Part shown: piece after piece, positions 55,295 through 64,000 of the stretch
How the letters are laid out: every line of letters starts with the position of its first letter
How positions within the stretch are numbered: position 1 is the first letter of the stretch
NCBI RefSeq assembly: GCF_040183065.1
Contig: NC_091120.1
Span: forward strand, 192,031,627 to 192,095,626
Source of the DNA: Periplaneta americana
Lineage: Eukaryota; Arthropoda; Insecta; Blattodea; Blattidae
Direction of reading: 5' to 3'
Length of the DNA stretch: 64,000 nucleotides
Position numbers and translations under genes: made by a program
Notes under the pieces: generated by a model
Databases searched by the model: none
The model's input: only the letters and a program-made list of their open reading frames with translations
What the model was told of the DNA's origin: nothing

Positions 55295-57590
55295 TAGTGA
55301 AAAAGGGCAATGAAACATGAACATGGCGCTATAAACTAAAAAAGGCACAATAGACGGGTATAAGAAGGCAATAAAACATGAATATGGCACTGTAAACTTA
55401 AATAGGGCACAATAGGTGGGCAAAAAAGGAAATTAAGCATGAACATGGCACTGTATAGTTAAAAAGGTACAATAGGCGGGTAAAAGAAGGCAATAAAACA
55501 TGAACATGGCACTGTATAGTTAAAAAGGTACAATAGGCGGGTAAAAGAAGGCAATAAAACATGAACATGGCACTGTAAACTAAAAAAGGCACAATAGACT
55601 GGTAAAAGAAGGTAATAAAACATGAATATGGCACTGTAAATTAAAAAGGGCACAATAGGCGGGCAAAAAAGGAAATTAAACATGAACATGGCACTGTATA
55701 GTTAAAAAGGCACAATAGGCGGGCAAAAAAGGAAATTAAACATGAACATGGCACTGTATAGTTAAAAAGGGCACAATAGGCGGGCATAAGAAGACAATAA
55801 AACATGAATATGGCACCGTAAACTTAAAAAAGGCACAATAGGCGGGCCAAAAAGGAAATTAAACATGAACATGGCACTATAAACTAATAAAGGCACAATA
55901 GACGGGTATAAGAAGGCAATAAACATGAATATGGCACTGTAAACTTAAAAAGAGCACAATAGGCGGGGAAAAAAAAAGGAAATTAAACATGAACATGGCA
56001 CTATAAACTAATAAAGGCACAATAGACGGGTATAAGAAGGCAATAACACATGAATATGGCACCGTAAACTTAAAAAGGGCACAATAGGTAGGCAAAAAAG
56101 GAAATTAAACATGAACATGGCACTATAAACTAATAAAGGCACAATAGACGGGTATAAGAAGGCAATAAAACATGAATATGGCACCGTAAACTTAAAAAAG
56201 GCACAATAGACGGGCCAAAAAGGAAATTAAACATGAACATGGCACTATAAACTAAAAAAAGCACAATAGACTGGTATAAGAAGGCAGTAAAACATGAATA
56301 TGGCACCGTAAACTTAAAAAAGGCACAATAGGTGGGAAAAAAGGAAATTAAACATGAACATGGCACTATAAACTAATAAAGGCACAATATACGGGTGTAA
56401 GAAGGCAATAAAACATGAATATGGCACCGTAAACTTAAAAAAGGCACAATATGCGGGCCAAAAAGGAAATTAAACATGAACATGGCACTATAAACTAATA
56501 AAGGCACAATAGACGGGTATAAGAAGGCAATAAAACATGAATATGGCACCGTAAACTTAAAAAAGGCACAATAGGTGGGCAAAAAAGGAAATTAAACATG
56601 AACATGGCACTATAAACTAAAAAGGCACAATAGACGGGTGTAAGAAGGCAATAAAACATGAATATGGCACCGTAAACTTAAAAAAGGCACAATAGGTGGG
56701 CAAAAAAGGAAATTAAACATGAATTTGGCACTATATAGTTCAAAAGACACAATAGGCGAGTAAAAGAGGGTAATAAAACATGAACATGGCACTGTAAACT
56801 TAAAAAGGCTAAAGTAGGCGGACAAAAGAGGTAATTAAACATGAACATGGCACTAAAAATTAAAAAAATGAACATTAATCGGAAAAAATATAATTAAACA
56901 AGAACATATTACTATAAAGTAAAAAAGGCACAATGGACGGGCAGAAAGGGAAATTAAAGATGAACATGACACTGCAAACTTAAAAAAATGCTCAATAGGC
57001 CGGCAAAAAAGGAAATTAAACATGAACATGGCACTATATAGTTAAAAATACGTAACAGGCGGGGAAAAATGTAATCAATTGTGAACATGACACTGTAAAC
57101 TTAAAAAAAACAGAATATGCGGGCAAAAGAGGCAATTAAACATGAACATGGCACTGTAAACTTAAAACAGGCACAATAAGTGGGAAAAATGTAATTAAAC
57201 ATGAACATGGTGCTACAAACTAAAAAAAAAGGTACATTAGGCGGACGGAAAGAAAAATTAAAGATGAACATGACACTGTAAACTGAAAAAAAGGCGCAAT
57301 AGACCGACAAAAAAGCAAATTAAACATGAACATGGCACTATGTAGTTAAAAAATGTACATTAGCCGGGAAAAATATAATTAAATGTGAACATGGCACTCG
57401 AAACTAAAAAACAGACACAATAGGCGGGGGAAAATGTATTTAAACTTGAACATGGCACTACAAACTAAAAAAAAAAAGGCACATCAGATGGGCAGAAAGG
57501 GAAAGTAGAGATGAACATGGCTCTAAAATAAAAAAAAAACGCAATAGGAAGGCATAAGAGGCAATTAACCATGAACATGGCACTATAAAC
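55295..57590. repeat. 60-bp tandem array with 120-bp dimer region
   Basis: Units are about 60 bp: AAACATGAACATGGCACTGT, a TAAACTTAAAAAGGCACAAT core, then GGCGGGCAAAAAAGGAAATT. From about 55840 to 56720 two unit types alternate strictly: one with GACGGGTATAAGAAGGCAAT and ATGAATATGGCACCGT, the other with GGTGGGCAAAAAAGGAAATT and ATGAACATGGCACTAT. This gives a 120-bp dimer. Units after about 56720 are diverged. About 38 units in all. Minus-strand frames of about 70 codons are by-products. Confidence 0.95.
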
Positions 57591-57600
57591 GAAAGATGTC

Positions 57601-58311
57601 AGCTTATTTCCGAAGACATTCTGACCAAGAATGTTATATAAACATTTGTTCTAATCTCAATATTTTCAGAGTTACATTAATTTCAAAATATTTGTAAAAC
57701 ACCATTATTCTTTAGTTTCAAAGATGAAAGATTATTATAGGAAGAGAATGAACTATTCAGGAGTATCATTTCTTTAATTTGCTATTATTCTGAAGCTAAA
57801 AATGTGTTGTGAATTCCATAGTTTCTTTGTACAGAATTTTTTTTTTAAATTTTTAACCACAAAATTACATTGTTCTTACGCATTTATCACACAATTGATC
57901 ACGCCACTCTTGTAAATTCTTCAAGACTGTACATCAGGATACATAATTAAACTGTAAAGACTCAAGTTCCTAAAGTCGTATGATTTGTAACAATTTTTGT
58001 AATAAGTGCGTAAGAATGATGTAATTTTTAGTTAAAAATTGAAACAAAATGTTTACAAAGCAAATAGCAACACATTTTTAGCCTCAGAACACTAGCTAAT
58101 TAAAGAAATGATACTTCTGAATAGTTCATTCTGTATTTATAATATTCTTTTACCCTTAAAACTAAAGAATAACGGTATTTTACTAACAACTTCAAATTAG
58201 TGTAACTCTGAAAATACTGAGATTAGGACAAATGTTTATTTAACATTTTTGCTCAGAATGTCTTCGGAAATAAGCTCCGTAAGTGACGGTAAACCCTCGT
58301 GAATCACCCTG
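57601..58311. mobile_element. Fold-back element truncated at its left end
   Basis: The arm starting AGCTTATTTCCGAAGACATT at 57601 is inverted in the arm ending AATGTCTTCGGAAATAAGCT at 58276. Homology extends about 230 bp inwards (for example TAAAGAAATGATACTTCTGA against TCAGGAGTATCATTTCTTTA), and the loop region is also partly self-complementary. The right side continues outwards to GTGAATCACCCTG (58311) followed by TA, a mariner-like terminus. The matching left 35 bp is missing and replaced by tandem-array sequence. Confidence 0.85.
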
Positions 58312-58374
58312 TATAAAATCTTCTTCACTTCTTCACTGATAGTCGTAGGAGCTTCACACAAGAAAACCTTAGGA

Positions 58375-58545
58375 CATTCATTCATTCATTTATTTTATTC
58401 CATAGATCTTACATGAGCAATGAAGCTTTAAGATGTGGAACAAGTCAAACTTTTACATTACAGTTACAATTTTTACAAATTTTTACAGTTTTACAATTAA
58501 GTAATTTTCTACAATTTTGTGCAATTTTTTACAATATTTTGGCAA
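58375..58545 (-). mobile_element. LINE 3' tail with (AATG)n
   Basis: On the minus strand: T- and A-rich UTR text, GACTTGTTCCACATCTTAAA, a stem-loop (TTCCA-CATCTTA with TAAGATCTATGGAA) and AATAAAATAAATGAATGAAT, a tetranucleotide tail. This resembles a third type of LINE 3' end. No coding sequence remains. Confidence 0.5.
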
Positions 58546-58559
58546 GATGTAGTGAGGTG

Positions 58560-58850
58560 AGGTGAGGTCCGAGGATTCGTCAAAAGATTACCCGGCATTT
58601 GCCTTTTGGTTGGGAAGACCTCGGAAAAACCCAACGAGGTAATCAAATCAAAGGGGGGTAATCAAATCAAAGGAGTTGATGCCGAGGACTCGCCATAGAC
58701 CATCCGGCTTCAGTCCCACGGCTGGGGAAAACCTCGGAAGAAACCATTCAATGAGATCAAAGGGGGATCCAACACAAGCCCGAACGCAGCTCCGGATCAG
58801 CAGCCCAGCGAGTTTGCCGACTGAGCTACATCGATGGCTCTACTAAAACT
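58560..58850 (-). mobile_element. tRNA-like SINE
   Basis: On the minus strand it starts near 58838 with GCCATCGATGTAGCTCAGTC (box A-like) and GGCAAACTCGCTGGGC, then a weak box B-like CGTTCGGGCTT. A long body follows that includes two ACCTCGG/CCGAGG-type blocks. Short direct repeats GGTAATCAAATCAAAGG lie at 58638-58672. I infer a SINE; the box B match is imperfect. Confidence 0.55.
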
Positions 58851-59115
58851 ATCAATACATAGTCAATCAGATTATGAAATTTACAAACGCAGACGATCAT
58901 TCATCAGTTGAGCTATATGTACAATACTAAACAAGTAAGTTAATTAAAGTTAAGGCATAAACAATTGAATCAGTTGTGATAGACAGAAATTGATAATACA
59001 TATCATGCAAACTACTTCAAATTACAAACACAAACAATTTATCAATAGAGCTATACAGGTTACTATTCAATTTAAAGCATATAAAATTCATCGCCCAAAA
59101 CTATACAAACATATA

Positions 59116-60238
59116 CAGGGACATCATTTTATTTTTACTAACATTTCTAATATTAACCTGGCTATACTTCGTTGATAACCGAAAACACAGTTTGGTACCC
59201 CCTTCCACGACTGGAGTTCGATGATACTGGCGTAATACACAAACAGATCACTTTACTAGGTATAGGAGGGAAGAAAAGTAGTTCATCCATTTAGGTAAAC
59301 TAGGAAATATTACGCTTTTGAGTTTGATAATTTCTATTAGATTTTTGTTTAATCAAAATACAGTACAGTATTAACAATGAGTGTTTTTACTCACGAACTG
59401 AGCTGTCCAAGCGGACGTATTCATTAAGCAGTGTATATTATACTGTCTACAGCACATTAGCGTACAATATAAAGAATAAAGTTAAATTGAAAAATAATCA
59501 TAAAATGGATGTTTAAACACATTTTTTAAAATGGTGGCCGTTCATGTCAATACAATCTTCACTTCTAATGTGCATATATTATCGCACTATAGACTATTGC
59601 ACCTAATTCCAATTACCAGTTCGTTCTTCGTACTAGTAACTCATGTTGAAATAATTCTGTACCTACTCTGTAAAAGAGTACCTTACGTATTGTAAATTCA
59701 ATCTTGACTTCTGTCCGATCCGAAAAGATAAAATTACGCAGACATGCTATCTACTGTCCGTCCAAGTGGTTATGTCGCAGGGTCGTAGAGGGGGGGGGGA
59801 ATCACGTGACAGTTAATTACTTAAATAGGCCCTTTTATTTAACTTATTTTAAGCAGTTGTATGGGTATAATATTACGTAGACGTCCAATTCCTAACAAAA
59901 ATTAACGTTCTTAGGAAAGAGCTAAGACAGCCCAGCCACTAGTCTTTACAGAGAGGCGAATAGAAGCAGTGGGGGAAACCGGGATGCTACGTAGGCAAAT
60001 GGGCGACAGTACCTATGCGAAAATAATTAAATATTGAAAGCCCTTTCGTCACTGGAAAACGCGAACATATTTTTGGAACGTACTGTTTAGTATGACCGTA
60101 TGGCTACTATGACTGTATATGCGGTCTTGGATCTGTGTGGAGGACGGTTGATCTTCATTAGTAGAAGGGGTGGGAGTGAAGTACATTCAAAAACTCAGGT
60201 ACAATAAAAATTGAAGTAAAAATAAAATGATGTCCCTG
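59116..60238 (-). mobile_element. Mariner-like element, family copy B
   Basis: Ends CAGGGACATCATTTTATTTT and AAAATAAAATGATGTCCCTG with TA outside both (59114-59115, 60239-60240). It is 1123 bp and colinear with copy A at 27805-28911; for example GAGTGTTTTTACTCACGAAC and CGAAAAGATAAAATTAC are shared. The transposase C-terminal block equivalent to 28206-28262 is present but more damaged. The G-run at 59790-59799 is longer than in copy A. Confidence 0.9.
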
Positions 60239-60240
60239 TA

Positions 60241-60959
60241 CAATACAAAGTAAGCAGATTAATTCAACTTTCTTTATCTACTGTAACAAACACTACCCAC
60301 AAAACAAATAGTTTATTTGATTTTTGTTTATTTGTTTTTGCCTATTATGGCGCATATTATACATTTTTCTGCATATTTGCATGCATATTTTATTATTCGA
60401 TTGTGCATACAAATCCGGGCTCAAGCCGTAACCATAGAATGTAACGCAGAACTCTCTCCGTGTGAGTGGGTTCCATTCCTCCATCTCGTAAGTAACCCTG
60501 CCTGGCTACAAAAACAAAGTCCCAGAATCAATGCAGAGGTCGAGAGCGGTCTCATAAATACCAGGAGGCCTTGCTTACTGTTCATATACACACGTAAACA
60601 CGGCCATTTCTTTCGGCTGCTCCTGTGACCCGGATTCCCTGGAGTTCCTGGAGAACATACTTCACACGAGGGGCGCAATCAGTTGTGGCTGCAGCGGTAA
60701 CAGCGACCTGGGACTGGGACAATGCGGCCTCGGGGTCCACGGAGAAGTGTTCACTAGCGCTCAGCGAATAAGTTACCAGATGAATCAGTGGCACGATTAG
60801 AGAATTATTGAATTAACCTCTTCCCTTACTATATATTTTACCAGTTTTGTGAAAAAAAAGTGTCATATTTTTTTTTTATTTTCGTAAAGAGGTCATTTAA
60901 TATTGCAGAATCACTGTACATCACTCATTCTTTTACATACCTAAATAATCTCACAACAG
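60241..60959. other. Unrecognised GC-richer segment with overlapping minus-strand frames
   Basis: 60430-60790 is GC-richer than the flanks and has two overlapping minus-strand frames: 60582-60794, 70 codons with SQSQVAVTAAATTDCAPRVK and VTGAAERNGRVYV, and 60421-60678, 85 codons. The first looks more protein-like in composition. I do not recognise a family. It could be a host exon, a processed fragment or an unknown repeat. Confidence 0.3.
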
Positions 60960-61245
60960 AAGAAAATAGAGGCTGCTGAGATGAGACTCATAGACAAAAA
61001 GAGAAATGAAGATATTAGAAAAGAATTGGAAATTCAGAGTCTAAATGAAACAATCATTGAATACAGACAAAGATGGCAAGATCATATACAAAGAATGGAT
61101 GAAGATCGTATACCACAAATAATAAATAAGTATAAACCTGTAGGTAGAAGAAATGTCGGCAGGCCACGGATGAGATGGTCGGATCAGTTTTCTTGAAGAC
61201 GGAACGAGCCACAAGGCTTATGCCGTGATGAAGATGATGATGACC
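60960..61245 (+). mobile_element. RTE-like LINE C-terminus (fourth lineage)
   Basis: The plus strand encodes EAAEMRLIDKKRNEDIRKEL, then LNETIIEYRQRWQDHIQRMD and GRRNVGRPRMRWSDQFS, with a stop at 61194-61196. The text runs on through CGTGATGAAGATGATGATGA, a GAT-type tail. The WQDHIQRM...GRPRMRW layout is that of RTE-type C-termini. It is related to, but distinct from, the minus-strand element at 20457-21226. 5' truncated, with a small deletion after MRLI. Confidence 0.82.
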
Positions 61246-61779
61246 TAAATAATCACTATTAAATACACATAAATTCATACCTGAATTATTATCCCGAGTT
61301 ATCTCGTGCACCTTGATTCCAGCTCTGGTAGTTGTCCCACTTCGATTTTCTCCTGAACTATTTACCAACTTATGTTTTTTTTTTTAATGGATTAATTTAT
61401 GAGGTACTACCTGTTCCACTTCACGTTACTTCTCGGAGTGATGTCGCTACCGTCTCTGTTTACATCAGAACTACGGTGACTGTTGGCAGCAAGCGGAGTT
61501 GCGGGGGTAGGAAACATGATACAGCACGTGTTGCAATGTTATAGACATTATGTAGGTACCCCAACGGCTTTTGCTGCTCTTTCTACTGCTTTTGCTAAAG
61601 GTAGAATGAGACTCGCCCTTTTTTCCTCTTTACAAAATTTCAGTACGTTATAAATTATCTTCCTGCTTTGAGAATTGTACACTTTCGGGGATGGTTTCTT
61701 CTTTGGAGGAGTTTCCATATTTTGTCACAATTGTAATCCTTCCCTGAAAATTCCACACAGTATATTAGGCTATCTTATA
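61246..61779. other. Unassigned spacer
   Basis: No recognised element or gene. A T-run lies at 61374-61386. Confidence 0.45.
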
Positions 61780-62757
61780 CAGGGACATCACTTTATTTTT
61801 ACCAACATTTTTAACATTAACCTGGCTATACTCGGAAACACTGTTTCCCCCTTCCATTACAGGAGTTTGATGTTACTAGTGCAATATGTACACAAATCAT
61901 TTTACTAGCTATAGGAGGAGAGAAACGTAGTGTATCCATTTATGTTGTAGGGAAATACGATATTACGATTTTCAGTTTGATCATAACTTTTACGGAATTT
62001 ATCAAAATACAGTAGAGTAGTAACATTTTTTTTTCAAAAACTCAAATTTTCAGGCGGCTATGTTCGTTACGTAATGTCTACTTTATTTAGCATATTAATT
62101 ATTGGTGTTATCATACAATATAGAGAGTGCATTTAAATTGAGGGGGTCATAAGTAAAGGGCTGTAAGTGCACTTAAGATACTTTTGAGAAAATGGGGTTT
62201 AAATATTTAAGCTTTCGTAAAATCGGTGAAATTTTTTATTTAAATTTTAATGTGTGATGCGATTAAAATATCCCTTTGCCACTAAAATTTTAGATACTTT
62301 TGCTTACACTGGATGCACTTAACTCATGTTATTACAAATGTCACTAGCATTCCTTTGCTTCTAGCCACCTCAATTCAAAAAAAGCTAATCTGAATTTTTA
62401 AACAAGTTGCTGAATATGGTTGCCGTTCATTACAATGCAGGCTTCAATTCAGTAGGCATATTATTAAAAACATTTTGAAGCATATTCTCTGAAATTGAAT
62501 TTATCATTTCTTGAATATTATTTTTTAGTACGACATTATTAATATAGGTTCTTTCTTCTATATAAAACGCAATCATATTTCTGAAACACGCTATACACTG
62601 CAGTGTTTACTTCACTGCTTGAAGACTTCGAATGCAACAGCGGCCGTAAGTTTGTGTGTCTGACGAGAGCAAGGACATTAGTGAAGGGGTGAGAGTGAAG
62701 TACATTCAGAAATGTAGGTCCAATAAAAATGCAAGTAAAAATAAAATGATGTCCCTG
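61780..62757 (-). mobile_element. Mariner-like element, family copy C
   Basis: Ends CAGGGACATCACTTTATTTT and AAAATAAAATGATGTCCCTG, with TA outside both (61778-61779, 62758-62759). At 978 bp it is a more distant relative of copies A and B. The minus strand near 62445-62555 encodes VLKNNIQEMINSISENMLQN followed by a damaged end and ATVIHCNE-type text, matching the C-terminal helix of a mariner transposase. No complete gene. Confidence 0.88.
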
Positions 62758-62789
62758 TAGATTCGGTTATATAAAACCTAAACTGAACT

Positions 62790-63065
62790 TGATTGAATGC
62801 ACAGTGTATTCAATGATACTACAACTAAATAAATCACTAATGCAGTATTAGAATGCGTCAACGGCATGTAAACACGAAACGTTTCATTCAATACACAGCA
62901 TATTAAAAGATATTACAACTAAATGAATCACTAATGCAGTATTAAAATGCTTCAGTGGAGTATAAATATGTACCGTTCGATTCCATGCACAGTATATTCA
63001 ATGATAATACAACTAAATAATTCACTAATGCAGTATTAAAATTCTTCAACGCATTGTAGACACGT
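62790..63065. repeat. 94-bp tandem triplicate
   Basis: CACTAATGCAGTATTA with ACAACTAAAT just before it recurs three times, near 62821, 62915 and 63009. Each copy is followed by a diverged TTC(A)CG segment. The period is 94 bp. No coding signal. Confidence 0.85.
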
Positions 63066-64000
63066 CCCTCACGCTGCTCTAGTCTAGACTGATAGACTAA
63101 TATTCTCTCGCGACTGTACAGTGTATGACGTAACGGATGGTTCACGAAGATGCCGCGGGTAACGTGAGTTGAAACGGGTAGTACAATACCAGTGCTGTTA
63201 TCAAGGCGTTAAATGTTGCTTGTCGTGTGATAGACTCGAAAGCAGGGTATTACGCACAGGTGCACATTGCATTCCGGACAGTAGTATCTGCTCTCCTATA
63301 TGAGAGCGTTTTGGGAAGAATGGTGTAGCAGTCATTGAATATTTGTACCAGTACATCTGTTTTTCAGGTTTGTGAATAATGTTCTGCAGTATCACTATGT
63401 CCAAAAGTACACGTATTTCAGAGTCTGTAGTAGGCCGCCACGAATTATTTTCAGCATTCTGTGAACACTTATTAGCATGCCGAATCGTCTCCTCGAATAT
63501 AATGTTGATGAGGTCATTATCAATGAATAATTTAAAAAATTGAGAATTATCGTTACCAGAAACAATGTTAAAATTTCAGGGAATGGGGACCTCGGAGGTG
63601 CAGAAGAAATGGTGCCAGATGTCTTCTATTCAAACCACTGTCGAAAAGACTCGACATCAACTGATCTGAATTTGTTTGTTGGTCTATAACTTCGTCTTCT
63701 GATACCGATGTTTCATTTCCTAATCTTCTACAGGAATATATTCCTGATCAAAAGTTTCGGAATCACTAACTTGATCCATCTTTACACCTAACATCACAAA
63801 AAACACTAAACACAAACAGAAACCGCCAAAACTAACTAGCATCTACTCACTACTGTGTGTGAATGCTATATGAGCATAGAATTCCACTCGCAAGGGAGAA
63901 GTACAAAAAACACCACTAGATATAGCAATATCACTAACTTCTGTAGCCATCTAGTGAGGAAAAGGTTCATGAAAGAATGGAAACTTATATATTCGGGATA
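63066..64000. other. Unassigned right edge
   Basis: No recognised transposon or gene. Frames of about 67 codons on the minus strand have no domain. The window ends without a feature boundary. Confidence 0.4.

Noticed and set aside
55398..57310. Cys/Phe-rich minus-strand frames of about 70 residues resembling membrane segments
   Set aside because: They recur with the 60/120-bp satellite unit and stop at each indel.

Overview
The window looks like repeat-rich insect nuclear DNA. I see no host gene I would defend, no rRNA and no functional tRNA. The most likely source is a cockroach, probably Periplaneta-like. That rests on recall: the RTE-type LINE carrying RRLRWAGHVARM and GRPRRRWEDN motifs is very abundant there. 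AT-rich sequence, mariner/Tc1 remnants, tRNA-derived SINEs and long (AAT)n, (TTTA)n and (TTCTC)n tracts all fit an arthropod genome of several gigabases. Almost all recognisable coding sequence is dead transposon, broken by stops, frameshifts and nested insertions.

Layout. 0-6.7 kb: RTE-like LINE 3' ends, one hit by both a SINE and a second LINE; a mariner-like element with long inverted ends (3535-5202); a MITE beside an orphan C-terminal LINE domain (5904-6413). 6.7-8.6 kb: 16 copies of a 116-bp repeat, nearly every unit with CACGTG. 8.6-23 kb: LINE fragments of at least four lineages on both strands, with DNA transposons nested in them. 24-32 kb: a transposase remnant, a 1.5-kb element with TAA target duplications and a nested LINE, then a LINE ORF1 region with a 2A-like NPGP motif split by a mariner, then a G-rich inverted-repeat element. 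32-38 kb: LINE reverse-transcriptase scraps, two pentanucleotide pyrimidine tracts and two LINE 3' ends. 38-47 kb: mostly unassigned AT-rich DNA with SINEs and microsatellites.

47.3-57.6 kb is dominated by three unrelated tandem arrays: about 4.8 kb of a 43-bp unit with higher-order structure, about 1.2 kb of a 117-bp unit interrupted by a near-perfect palindromic MITE, and about 2.3 kb of a 60-bp unit that becomes a 120-bp dimer. The last array runs straight into a fold-back element that has lost its outer left end. 58-64 kb holds a LINE tail, a SINE, two more copies of the mariner family seen at 27.8 kb, another LINE end and a 94-bp triplicate.

The parts do not form a pathway. They record transposition into transposons: LINEs receiving SINEs, LINEs and mariners, and tandem arrays receiving MITEs. 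Best leads: the recurrent 3' stem-loops of two LINE families, the 2A-like peptide in a LINE ORF1, the mariner whose two ends are inverted copies of the same 3' end, and the 43-bp array with a clear divergence gradient. I did not find a convincing undescribed functional system.
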